Assembly: GCF_030272615.1 (NCBI RefSeq)
Contig: NC_081408.1
Coordinates: 609,744,173 to 609,808,172, forward strand
Direction: 5' to 3'
DNA: 64,000 bases
Source of the DNA: Cryptomeria japonica
Taxonomy: Eukaryota > Streptophyta > Pinopsida > Cupressales > Cupressaceae
Numbering within the stretch: position 1 is the first letter of the stretch; each line of letters opens with the position of its first letter. The notes beneath the pieces were generated by a model that was not told the origin of the DNA, did not search any database, and saw only the letters and a program-made list of their open reading frames with translations. Both the position numbers and the translations under genes were made by a program. Positions 11,712 through 23,777 of this stretch are shown here, in pieces.

Positions 11712-13296
11712 GGTATACTACAATTAAGTACACTTAATTGAATGTTATTTTGTGAAAAAAAAACTTATGATATGTATTTGGTAGGATAGGATATGATGTT
11801 TCATTATTTTATTTTACTTTGTATATATTTAATAATGTATAAGATAATTTAAAGTGTTTATATAGGTAGAACAATGTCATGCAAGGGTATATTAGGCATA
11901 AAATCATCAACTCTTCACTACGTATATGTTCACCAATATAACACTTCATGGATGTAGTATGATCAATATGAGACTCATGAACAACTGTATTGTCTTTAAA
12001 TGGTAAGGAGGAGAATTGAATATAGAAATGAGATATCTATATACACACAAACACATTCATACACATTTTTTGAGAGCACATCCTCATCCGCAGCATAAAA
12101 CTCATGAAAATATGAAGGATCAAAAGGTTTAATGTGATGAAAGAAAATTATCAAAATTTCAAATATTTTCACATATCTCAAATAAGGAAAAATACCTAAA
12201 AGGAAATGTAAGGTAAGATTGTTCTAGTGTAGAATCTATTGGGATAAAATTATGTTATAATATTTATATCAAAACCATACACAAGTTACACTGGTCTTAT
12301 ACTCATAAACATTTTTAAACCCTAATGAGTCTAAAAATAAAAGATAACATTAGAAGTAACTCAAATTTTAATACTTAAAAAAAAAGAACAACCTTAGATT
12401 AGAACCTTAGAGATGTAAGAATTATTGGTTTCACCAAAAATGTAAAGAAATAAATAGTATTCAATCCTAATATTTATCAATACTAATTAAATAATTGTAT
12501 ACAACTTTAAAATAATCAATTCTAGATTAAAATAATAACAACTTGGAGTGATATAATAGTTTTATATATTTGAATGGCGAGCAAGAGTAGAGGAGGTGTT
12601 TGTAGTAGGGAACATGAGGGTATTGTTGAGACAAATAATGATGGTGAAGATGACCGAAATGTTTTGGGTTTGTAGGTTGGTTGGGGTTAGGCTTGTGATT
12701 TTCCCTATTTTTTAATGTGGTTTTGGAGGAGGGACTTGCTTTCTCTTGTTCAGTTGTTTTTTGTGGCTGTCTAAACTAGGAAGGAAGTTGGTATTTGGCC
12801 TATGTTTCCTTGTTCTATAGTGCTTTCCCTCTTTGTGCCCTATTCTATGTTTTAGGGTTTTTGTGGTTACTGATGTGGGTTTGGTGTCACCTGGTACTTT
12901 ATATTGAGGTTTTGGTTGTGGTTGTGTGCTTTCTTGGTTCATCTTTTCTATGGAGGCTTTGACTCTCTCCTTACTTGGGTTGTTTGAGGTGTCAATGTGC
13001 ATTTTTGGGTGGTGATTGCCAATACCCTTGGGTACAAGGTGTATGTTATCACGTGGACCATCCTACCTCAAGGATTTTATGGATCCTTATGGAGTTTTTA
13101 TGAGGAGTACACCTCTTCCTTTCTAGTGGTAGTGTGTTTTATTAGGCTCGTGGCAATTATCACCCTATTCCTGGTGAGTAGGATCCTATTTTTTTCTTGG
13201 CCTGGGCGATATTCATTTAGAAGCCTAGGATTTAGTCTATGCTATCATAGGCTTCTAAGGCTACTTTTTTAGGTGCTAATTGTGAGTCCTCTATTT
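11712..13296 (+). repeat. tandem duplication, copy 1 (about 1.59 kb)
   Basis: This unit and the next one (13297-14943) are head-to-tail copies. Both run from the words GTATACTACAATYA to TGCTAATTGTGAGTCCTC. Copy 1 lacks about 150 bp that copy 2 holds near 14480-14630. Copy 2 lacks about 90 bp that copy 1 holds near 12130-12215. Block B has a single unit (44555-46340) with both segments, so block B keeps the ancestral state. Confidence 0.85.
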
Positions 13297-14943
13297 TAGT
13301 ATACTACAATCAGGCGAACTTAATTGAATGGTATTATGTGAAAAAAAATACTTATGATTCATATTTGGTAGGATATGATATGATGTTTCATTATTTTATT
13401 TTACTCTATATATATTTAATAATGTATAAGATAATTTAAAGTGTTTATATAGGTAGAACAATGTCATGCAAGGGTATATTAGGCATAAAATTATCAACTC
13501 TTCACTAAGTATATATTCATCAATATAACACTTCATGGATGAAATATGATCAATATGAGACTCATGAACAATTGTATTGTCTTTAAATGGCAAGGAGGTT
13601 CATTGAATATAGAAATGAGTTATCTATATACACACAAAAACATTCATACACATTTTTTGAGACTACATCCTCATCCGTAGTATAAAACTCATGAAAATAT
13701 GAAGAATCAAAAGATTGTTCTAGTGTATAATCTATTGGCATAAAAGTATGTTTTAATATGTATATCCAAATCATATGCAAGTTACAATGGTCATATGCTC
13801 ATAAAAATATTTAAACCCTAACGAGTCTAAAAATAAAAGATAACATTACAAGTAACTCAAATTTTAATACTTAAAGAAAAAGAACAACCTTAGAGATGTA
13901 AGAATAATTAGTTTCACCCAAAATGTAAAGAAAAAATAGTATTTAATCCTAATATTTATCAATACTAATTGAATAATTGCATATAACTTTAAAATAATAA
14001 ATTCTAAATTAAAATAATAACAACTTGGAGTGATATAATAGTTTTATATATTTGAATGGCGAGTGAGAGAAGAGGAGGTGTTTGTAGTAGGGAATTTGAG
14101 AGTGTTGTTGAGACAAATAATGATGGTGAAGATGACCGAAATGTTTTGCATTTGTCAGTTGGTTGGGGTTAGGCTTGTGGTTTGCCCTATTTTTTTGTGT
14201 GGTTTTCGAGGAGGGACTTGCTTGCTCTTGTTCAGTTTTTTTTGGGTGGTTATCTAAACTAGAAGGAAAGTTTGTATTTGGCCTGTGTTTCCTTGTTCTA
14301 TAGTGCTAGGTTGTATTTCCCTCTCTGTGCCCTATTCTATGTTTTAGGGTTTTTGTGGTTACTGATGTGGGTTTGGTGTCACTTGGTACTTTATGTTGAG
14401 GTTTTGGTTGTGATTGTGTGCTTTCTTGGTTCGTGTTTTCTTTGAGGCTTTGACCCTCCCCTTACTTGGGTTGCTTGTGATTGAAGGATCATTGGTGATG
14501 GGCATGTGTATCTTTTCTTTGCAATGCTTGGACAAGTTTTCCTCCATATGACCCATTTTGGGTTAGTGGATCATTGTAATTCTTGTTCTAGGCATGAAGA
14601 TTTTTTGTACATTATGTTGAGGGTTTTGACATGTCAGTGTGCATTTTTTGGTGGTGGTTGCTAATACCCTTGGGTACAAGGTGTATGTTATCTTGTGGAC
14701 CATCCTACCTCAAGGGTTTTATGGATCCTTCTGGAGTTTGTACGAGGAGTAGACCTCTTCCTTTCTGGTGGTAGTGTGTGTTATTAGGCTCATGGAAATT
14801 ATCACCCTATTCTTGGTTAGTAGGATTCTATTTTTTCCTTGGCCTGGGGGATATTCATTTAGCAGACTAGGATTTAGTCTATGCCCTCATAGGCTTCTAA
14901 GGCTACTTTTATGGGTGCTAATTGTGAGTCCTCCATTTTTATT
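13297..14943 (+). repeat. tandem duplication, copy 2 (about 1.65 kb)
   Basis: Second head-to-tail copy. The junction at about 13296 joins the end word TGAGTCCTCTATTTT directly to the start word AGTATACTACAATC. Confidence 0.85.
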
Positions 14944-15690
14944 GTGTGTGGAGTTTTTTTCGCTCTATGGAGATTTTACCTAGTATATTTATAGCCCTAT
15001 AGAGATTGGTTGTGTTGAAGCCTTTCTTCGAATTGTGATTATAACTTACTATGGCAAGTTTGGTAAGTTCTTTGTTACAACCACTCCTATTGAGGTGGGG
15101 GGTTATAACAAGGCTTTCCTATTGAATGTGCATGATGATTCCTATGTGGAGTCCCTTTCTTACTTCTTTGTTGTCAATGGGCCTATTGAGGTTGTCCTAG
15201 ATACTATGTTTAGAGGGTTATTTTTGCTAATAGCATTGTTGATAACATATCTATTGAGGTGATCCATGTTGTGTTGTTTGCAAGAATTTTTAATAAAGAG
15301 TTTGTGATCACAAGGTCATTGGGCATCTCCTATTTTTGGTGGTCTTCTTTCTTGTTCAAGGAGATATTTAATAAAGGTGGTTCTATAAGCAAAAGGTTGT
15401 GGGAAGCCTTTAAAAACCCGCTACTCGTTGACTATTCGCTTGGCTGATTTGGCTCTTGTGCTAAGCGGCTTTTCAAGAAGATAGTTTGGGATTCCTCCCT
15501 AAACCTCTCTATTCTGACTATGTAATTTTGTTATGTTGGGACCCCTTTTCCTACTGGTTTGATGCTCTCACCAAAAGTATCTTTTCAAAAAATGGTTTTT
15601 CCTTTTTGATTTTTGTGATCTTGGTTATCTCATTGAATGGGAGTTCCCCTCTTTTGTGTGCTTTAGTGGTGATTATGTAACGGTTTGCAC
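14040..15690 (+). other. unrecognised coding-like stretch, no intact frame
   Basis: The plus strand holds several short open pieces separated by stops and frame changes. The clearest, 15035-15262, includes GPIEVV and IEVGGYNKAFLLNV. Similar IEV words recur upstream and downstream, hinting at an old internal repeat of roughly 40-60 residues. The same stretch exists in block B (45410-47090), and its left part occurs in copy 1 (12580-13296). I do not recognise a family. It could be a decayed retroelement ORF or chance open frames in T/G-rich DNA. Confidence 0.35.
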
Positions 15691-16667
15691 TTCTCCTAAT
15701 TTTATCTAATTAGAACTACTTGGAGCAATATAAATTAAATAGTCGCAATGGCAAATATAAAATTAAAATGAGATTAATTATGTACTTAACATTTGGAGTA
15801 ATAGAGAAGAATAAATTTGATGTAATGTTGGATTCCACTTGTGTAGGAATAGAAAAATAGATGTGCTCATTGTGATTATTGTTTGGAAGTGGAGGCTTGA
15901 TCTTCTCTAGGAGTCGATTGTATGACTATGAATTAATTGTATGATACATATTTATATTCCTCAACACATAACTTTCATTTAGTGCACTAAATTCTTTTGT
16001 TATACAATTTATTATGATATCTACTCTTTGTTTCTTGTTAAAAATGCTTTGGACAAATCATTGATTCATAAGAATTACATTTGTCTATATAAATTAATTG
16101 ATTAAACAAACTTTATAATCATAAGAACGATTGAAGATAGAACTCTTTAACTATACAAGTATTATAAAACAATTTAGTGTAAAATTAAAATTCTTTACAA
16201 TATCTTAAAAAAAATATTACTAAAAATAATTATTTTATTTAATATTTTCAAAAAATTTTAATTTTAATATTTTTAAATACCAAATTATAATAATAATAAA
16301 CTAGTCGAATATATATCAAATAATGGAATAGTGAAGACTCTGATAGAGATATTAAATATCAATTGAACAATTTTATATAAATTCACTAGACAAACACTTA
16401 CATGATCGCTATTTTATATAAACTCATGAAATAAAGACTTACATGATCAATTTCAATTTAATGACATAATTTATATTATAGACATCTAATTGACGCCGAG
16501 TTCAAATCTTCTACAATACCTGAAAACAATTAGATGATCAATTTCAGTTCAAATCACTGAAACATCTCTTATAGATAATCATCTTCTACATAAGCAATTT
16601 CAATTTAGTGACATTATTACACTACATAAAACACATAAAACACTTAGATGATCAATTTCTGTTCAAA

Positions 16668-18403
16668 TCAATTGTCATCTCTTCGTTTGCACAGAAGAAA
16701 CGAAGTTATTCTCAAAAGCCCTGGTCGGATGAACTCGGAGACTCGAAAACCGATGGCATTATGCAACACCGCAAGTATCACACTAATGACAATGGGGGCC
16801 AACAAAAACATTGCACCAAAGAAGAAAACTGCCAACTTATAATATTCTTTCCTGAGCTGTAGAAATATGGCCAAGGAAAATGAAATCATCATGCTGTAGA
16901 GGGCCATTGATAAGACAGCTGCGCTTGCACCAACTGCCAAACTCCGATGGCGACGGAAAAAGGTTGCGTAGGCTAGAAGGATTGCTGCTGCCATTGAAAA
17001 GCAAAATGCCAGCCAATCGAAGAATACAAAACCTTCGAAAGAAATCTGGGCGGAAAGGGCCCTCTTCTCCTTGTCATCATGTTCTGGCAGGGTGAAGGCC
17101 GCCTGAAATGTGACCGTTGCAATCAATATGGCACATACAGAAAGACTGTTGATTTTTGTCGAACATTTTTCATCACTTGGAAATTGATTTGATGTTTCTC
17201 TTGTCTGGTTTGCCATTGCCGCCTCCACTCCTACGATCCCATTCTTGCCGCTGAGGAACCACCAAATCTGCAGCAACGTCAATGCGGTTAAATCATAAGG
17301 CTTCTATATAAAACTATATTGAAAGAAAAATAACTGGCAAGTGAAGTTAATAAAAAGTTTTACGCACTGCAAAGTAGGGAGACAATGGTTCTTCTTCGAA
17401 CTTTTGATTTGCTATGTCTAGCCCAGTGTATCCATTTTTGTCAGCTATATTAATTACCCTTGCGAAAGACACCAAATATCTCACAACACCCACTCTAGCA
17501 TTTTCAACAGCGTAGTGGAGAGCAGTTTTACCGTCTTCATCTCTTATTTCAACAGTCTTCTGCAAACCCGAGTATGCATCTCACAATATCCGCATGTCCT
17601 TGCTGTGCTGCTAAGTGAAGTGCAGTCTGTTGTTTGATTTTATCCTTTGTAAACGCAGAAGAAGTATCACACTGCAACAGCTTATGAACAATAGTCTTGC
17701 TACACCCATATAAGGCTGCCATATGCAGTGGCGTCCTCCCCAAAAAGTAATCCGCCAGTTTGCAGAGCTGAGGGGCTTTTTTTATTAGTGTCCTAGCTGC
17801 CTCTGAAGGAAAGGAACTCATAAAACGATGGATGATAATGAGAGACAAGTGTTGAAACCAGTTAGACATACTGAAAACAAAAAACTTAAAAATCTGTTCT
17901 AAGTTGCATTCAATAGTACCTTCTTTCTGATAGAACAAGGCGTGGTGCAAGCATGTCTGGCCGTCAAATCTTGCGTAGCAACGAGGATCTCTGTTAATTA
18001 ACAATAACAGTTTGAGTGAATTCCAACGGCCATAGGCGGTTGCTGTGAAGAGGGGAGACTCGCCTTTGTTGTTGCGAATGCCTGCGAGCTCTGCATCAGC
18101 TGTGATTAACATTTCCACGATTTGGGCATCATCTCCTCCTTTCAGCGCCTCGTGCAAAGCGCTGTTCTCCTCTTCATTATGAGCTCTCAAGAAAGTATGT
18201 CGTTGCTCTTCATTCGTTTATTCTTCATCTGGTTTTTCACGAAGCTTTTCCACGAAGTTTCTACGACCATGAAAGGAAGATATATGTAAAGCAGTATCTC
18301 CTCTGTGGGAAACGTGCGCAAAAATATCAACATTCTTCTCCTCCAGTGCTGCAACTTCGCCCGACACGGCTGCTTTGTAGAGCTGTGTGCTCATTCTTTC
18401 CAT
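16668..18403 (-). pseudogene. ankyrin-repeat / PGG-domain membrane protein, block A copy, broken
   Basis: Three exons by comparison with the intact copy at 47966-49697: 18403-17920, 17812-17368 and 17267-16668. Exons 1 and 2 encode ankyrin repeats (GDTALHISSFHGRRN, GRTPLHMAALYGC, QTALHLAAQQGHADIV). Exon 3 encodes four membrane segments (from SVCAILIATVTFQAAF). Two lesions inactivate it: a TAA at 18218-18220 where the other copy has a Ser codon, and a 2 bp loss near 17554 that leads to a TGA just after GFAEDC. There is also a harmless 12 bp deletion in exon 1. The last 18 or so residues differ completely from the block B copy. Splice sites are still canonical, so the inactivation appears recent. 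Confidence 0.9.
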
Positions 18404-19499
18404 TTATCCTATCCACAAGTATGGTCAAGTCTCAAGCTGATTTACGGGCAATGTAAGAAAAGTCGAGACTGGTATTAGACAAATGCTTCTTGTTCAAGCT
18501 TGTCTATGGTAAAAGGAAAAGGGTGCTGACGTATTTAATGCCCTAATACAAAGATTTATCAATTGGGAAAATCAAACGACAGAATATTGGCCAAAGGGTA
18601 AGGAAGATTCTTTCCAAATGGAGCAAAGCCAAGACTGATTTTGGGGCAATGAAGAAAAGCCGAGACTGGTATTTAATATCAAAATTAGGAGGGTATGAGG
18701 TGAGTTTGGAATAGTTTCTTTGATGTTTACAAAAAAAATCCATAAAGATAAGAAAATTTGCTGAAGAATAAAGAAGCTTTTCTTTCCATTCGGCGTATTC
18801 AAAAGGATGGTCAAGCTAAATTTACGCGCAATGTGAAAAGGTATTAAATATAGAAAAGTATAAGATATTAAATATTATAAAAACAGGTTTGTGGTCATTC
18901 AGCGTATTCAGAGGGATGGGCAATGTGAAAAGAAGCTTCGACTAATATCAGACACTTGGTTTCTTTGCCCCACACATATTGCCTAATACTTCTTAAAAGT
19001 AAAGTGGTCAGTTATTTAATGGCATGGTGAATGACAACGCATACAGGTACAATAATTGATCAGTAGGAAAATTGGCAGAGCGTAAAGAAGATTCGGTCGA
19101 AATGGCCAAAAAGATGTGATTTATAATTTACACCATGGAAAAATATTTTTGTTGCCGTATTTCCAAAAGATTTCTAAAAGGCGAAGAAAGGCGAGGAATA
19201 GAAGTCTCCTCTTTGATCGGTAAGAAGAGAGGGCTTTATATTGTTTAATTTTTTTAAAATATTAAAATTATGAAAAAATATAAGATATTAAATATGATAG
19301 AATATTTTAACTATCACCTTTTCAAAAGATCTATTCTAAATTGTTTAAAAAGAAAATTCATATAATTTTTTTTAAAATATTTGAATTTAATCAAATAATT
19401 AGAAATTAAAAATAAATATTCAGTTTTTCTTTTTTATTAAAATATTAATTCAAGAAAAGTAAATGTCAAAGAAGAGTAAACTAATATTTTTTTCTTAAA

Positions 19500-19836
19500 A
19501 TATCTTGAACTGAATGAATTTTTTTATAAATATCAGGTAGTTTATAAGACATACAATATTACTAGCAATTGCACCTTGGTGTGCAATGGGTATGTCGAAG
19601 AGGTTTGGAAGGTCAATAAGGGAAATTTTGGTTTATTTTTTGCATACATTTTTATTCACTATAGGAGGTCAATCGATATGTCATTTAATGAACAATGTTG
19701 TTTGTGCAACAAAGGTCTAAATTAAGAAGTGATAGATTGAAATCAACTTTGCATCCACTTATAAGGATTCAAGCATGACTAAACCAAAACCTTTGAATCA
19801 AGAAGATAGCCAGACTCCATGACCAACAAACAAATG
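19500..19836. other. intergenic stretch, nothing recognised
   Basis: No open frame or repeat was identified between the block A upstream region and the purine-rich tract. Confidence 0.4.
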
Positions 19837-19839
19837 TTA

Positions 19840-20411
19840 TGTTTGTAGAGATATGGAAAGGAAGAGGGAGAGACATAAAGGGGTAAAAAGAGATAGAGTT
19901 AGAGATGGAGATGGAGATGGAGATGGAGATGGAGATGAAGGAGAGGGATATGGAGAGAAGGAGAGATAGAGAGAGGAGAGAGGGATGGATAGAGACAAAA
20001 GAGATAAATATTTAGAGAGGAACATAGAGGGAGCGATAGAAAGGCAAAGATAGATATAAGAAGTGATGGATAGAGAGAGGTAGAGGGGGAAAGTTATAGG
20101 GGATGAAAGAGGTGGAGCTCAATAAAAATTAAGTGGCAAAGAGATATAGATATAGAGGTATAAGAAGAGGAGGAGGGGAGAGAGGGGGAGAAAAATAGAT
20201 AGACAGATAGATACAAGACATGAAGGGAGTGAGGAAGAGAGAAATGCAGATAGATAGAAATAGGGGAGATAGAGATGGGGGAGAGACAAAGATATAGATC
20301 AATACATAGAGAGGGAGAGGGGAAGGGAGATATATAAATATATAAGGTGATATGGATAGATAGAGAGGGATAGGCAAAGAGATAGACAGATAGGGAGATA
20401 GATGTAGAGAA

Positions 20412-20454
<43 letters not shown>

Positions 20455-20786
20455 TGTAATTACAAAGGTCGAGGAAGAGATATAGAGAAAGAGTCGGATG
20501 GATAGAGAGAGATCTATATGTTTGGATATAGATGGAGAGAGGAGAAGATATAGGTATCTGGATGAAGATAAAGTTAGAGAGCAAGAGGGACATAAATAGA
20601 TAGAGATTGAGAGAGGTAAAGGGAAATACAAAGATGAAGAGACTGGGAGATGGAAAGGGAGTGATAAAGATAAAGAGAGATAGGGAGTGATAAAGAGGAA
20701 GAGATAGAGAGATGTAGAGAGATATATATGGTGAGATTAAGTGATAAAGATATATGGATATAGAGAGATATAAAGAGAGGGGGAGG

Positions 20787-20885
<99 letters not shown>

Positions 20886-20985
20886 TCTAGGTAGATAAGG
20901 ATATGGATAGAATCAGATAGAGAAAGGAGTGAGAGGAAGATAGATAAATAGAGAGAGATATAGGGGAGGATTTTTAAATGGGGCA
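19840..20985 (+). repeat. purine-rich compound microsatellite tract
   Basis: About 1.15 kb in which the plus strand is almost entirely A, G and some T, with very little C. It includes GATGGA repeats (19905-19935), scattered GATA and GAGA words, an (AT)n run at 20411-20436 followed by (GA)n to 20454, and a long pure (GA)n run at 20789-20882, about 47 units. Block B has no equivalent. The long Ser/Leu open frames on the opposite strand are products of this composition and not genes. Confidence 0.95.
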
Positions 20986-20989
20986 TATT

Positions 20990-22692
20990 TATATCATATT
21001 ATTTTATTTTATAATATTATACTCATTAACAAAATTATATTTCTTAATCTAAATTTAAATTTTGAAAAGCATAAGAATATAAAATATTTCAATATTATAA
21101 ACAATAATAACATTAATAAATTCAATATTAACAAATAATTTTTTATTATAAATTTGAACATAAATATAGTTAAATTCTTAAATAAATTAATTTTAGAAAA
21201 TTATAACTATAATTCAAGTAAAACATTAAAAAATAAAATAACTACTTTAAAGCTAATACAATTTAAATTTCAACTTTCACGTTAAAAATTACAAGTAAAA
21301 TAATAGTAAGAGAGCTAGAAATACAAAGAAACATATTAGAAATGTTTTAAAAGAATAAAATTTGTTTATATAATTTGATAATGTCAAATATTATTAAATC
21401 TTTTTAAAATTTTATAATCAATATTTAACAGAAATTTTTAAAAATATAATAATTAATAATAGTTTTTAAAATATATATAATAATATGAATTTTTGTGTTA
21501 CTTAAATTAATACAAATTTTTGAATTTTTTATTATTTTTGATAAAACTAATAGAAGATTGAATTTTAAAATCAATAATAGTGAAAACAAACTAAAATTAT
21601 TCAATATTTTTATTTCAATTATCTATTTTTTTATCTAAATTATTTTATATAAACTGAAAAATTATCTTTAAAATTATTTTAAGATTTATCATGTGTAAGA
21701 AAATGTTTTATAAAAAATGAGTAAATAATAAATACAATATATTGAAAATAAATATTTTTAATTATTTTCTTTTTATTTTTAATTTATTTTATATTTTAAA
21801 ATTATATAAATATATTATTTAACTATCAACCATTTTTTTATTTTTTTTTATCGAAAGGCCATACGAATATGGCTGGCATTTGGAATAAATTTGTTCTGTT
21901 TAGTATCAACTATTATTTTTCTCCACTAAAACGATGCCAAATTTCCTCAAACACGCAACAGTCTGCACTGGCTATACTCTATCCATGTGGAAACACAAGC
22001 TCGCCAACGTTGCATGATCTATGAGAAATTTGTGGCTGGAATTGCACAAGGAGTTTAATGATAATGGCAATGTTTAGGTATGTTGTGTCCAAGTATTTTA
22101 AAGCGATGTATGTTAGAACAGATCTACTTCAACGCTTACCAGTAATCAGGCTGTACTCCATATTAGTTCTTGCCTGCAGGAAACTATAGGGGAGGCTTAA
22201 ACATTAAACTGTTATTAATCTTTGCCCTTTCAACCAATTAATTTGCCAGAAAGTTTTGCAATATTTTATTTCTAACTATATGCTATCACGGAGTTGCCCA
22301 TTTTTTAGTCAAAATTTTGGTGCATCCTATTTTGGCCATCTCTGAATTGCATTGCAGACGATTGACAAAGGGTTCACAATTTTTCATAAAAGAGAACGCA
22401 TGATTAATGAAGGAAGGGCAGCGAACAGAGGTCTTGGGATATTCATTTCTGACAATCTGCCTTGGAAGATGCGTGGCCTGCATGCAAAAACACTAACACA
22501 TTTCTTATCTCTTTTTACTAAAAGTTCAGAAACCCTAGGCCAGAATTTAATAGCCAGAACAATAAAAAATTACTTCCGCCTCAACTTAAGGGTGGGGGAA
22601 TGTGTTAATTGTAGGCGGTGATTGTAATTCAAGATTTTTGACTATAGTTGTTGTGTATCATGAATAATCTAACAATTTCTTTTTTGTTGCAG
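20990..22692. other. AT-rich region, no gene recognised
   Basis: Up to about 21840 it is extremely AT-rich with poly-A and poly-T runs. From 21850 the composition is more balanced and short open pieces occur (for example 22352-22621), but I recognise no domain. It directly precedes the NOT1-like exons and could contain unrecognised upstream gene sequence. Confidence 0.4.
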
Positions 22693-23777
22693 ATTATGGC
22701 TTTTCGTTGTAGCCTGACTTGGAGAGACGGCATCCAAAAGAAATATTTGAGTAGGTCTTTAGCCGAGCTATAGCACAGGAGAATCAAACTCGGTTGAGCA
22801 CTGCACATGCTCTTAACATTGAAACCTTAGTGGTTGTTGGTTAAAGACGAGATGCAACTATTGAGGTACATTATTTACCAAAAATTTTAAATTAGATGAT
22901 GACATTGTTTTAATCCAAATCCTTGTGGATCCATCAAACAATATAAGTAACATGTGGAATCATCAAGAAACACTTAAATTAACTTTTAATAAATATATCA
23001 CGTGAGAATACAGAAGCACACATTTACGTGAAATATATATATTAACTGTATGTGGAAACATTATATATCTATGCAATGATTAACTCATATGAGGGTTAAA
23101 GCTCTTGTTGGTATAATCACTATGGACATAGGAGCATTGACTATATATGAGCAAATACAAGCACCTGGCCCAGAAGTTCAGGGTAAGATAGCTTTTATGA
23201 TTAATAATATTTCAACAACCAACTTGGAAACCAAATCGAGGGAGTTTTTGGAGATTTTGAATGATCACTCCTATCCATGGTTTGCTCAGTATATGGTGAT
23301 GAAAAGGTGAGTGTGGTATTTTTGTATTAACTATTTTTCTAAAAGTACCTGTTCATTTATATCTTTTAATTAACCTACAATCTTTTGCTAACATATCGGC
23401 AATTATTTTGCAGGGCTAGTATTGAACCCCCTTTTTCATGACTTGTGTTTGAAGTTTTTGGACAAGATCAATTCAAAATTACAACACGAAAAAATCATCA
23501 AAGCTACTTATGAAAAATTGCAAGGTTAGTCTTATCTTTTATGGGCTTTTGGTTCTTTGGCACAGAATAGGGACCTCTATATATCTCATAATGTTTGTGT
23601 CCAAAAACTGAGATTTTATATCATTGGCAAGTTCTTTTAAAGTCGGAGCTTATTAAATCTAGTTCAGAAGAATGATCTTTACTCAAAAATTTTGAAAGTT
23701 GGCTTGGGAAACTTACTCTTGGTAGAAACCAGGCATTGTGGGGTTGAAAAATTGATCCTAAACTTTTGATCATTGAG
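22693..23777 (+). pseudogene. NOT1-like fragment (CCR4-NOT complex scaffold), four exons with introns
   Basis: NOT1 is the large scaffold of the CCR4-NOT deadenylase complex. Four pieces in order match its central region: 22693-22865 (ALNIETLVVVG), 23152-23306 (EVQGKIAFMINNIS and YPWFAQYMVMKR), 23414-23524 (ASIEP, then LKFLDKINSKL after a frameshift) and 23632-23777 (LLKSELIKSSSEE, SWLGKLTLGRNQ, IDPKLLIIE). Each piece has GT/AG borders, and codon phases join correctly (AG|G for Arg, G|TT for Val). Lesions include stops in exons 1 and 4 and one extra T in the third exon. Retained introns show it arose by DNA copying, not from mRNA. The family protein is above 2,000 residues, so this is a small internal part. 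Confidence 0.85.

Larger units (their letters stand above)
11058..19490. repeat. duplicated block A (right part), paired with 43796-50695
   Basis: From the copia insertion point rightwards the sequence follows 43796-50695 in order: the flank (GTTTATAATTGCATTAATAAAA), the coding-like stretch, the ankyrin gene, and its upstream region to about 19490. Identity is very high within the gene and lower outside it. Block A has an extra internal tandem copy (11712-14943) that block B lacks. Confidence 0.9.

Noticed and set aside
20129-20986. A 285-residue Ser/Leu-rich open frame on the minus strand
   Set aside because: It is the translation of the GA microsatellite tract, with no domain and no codon structure.
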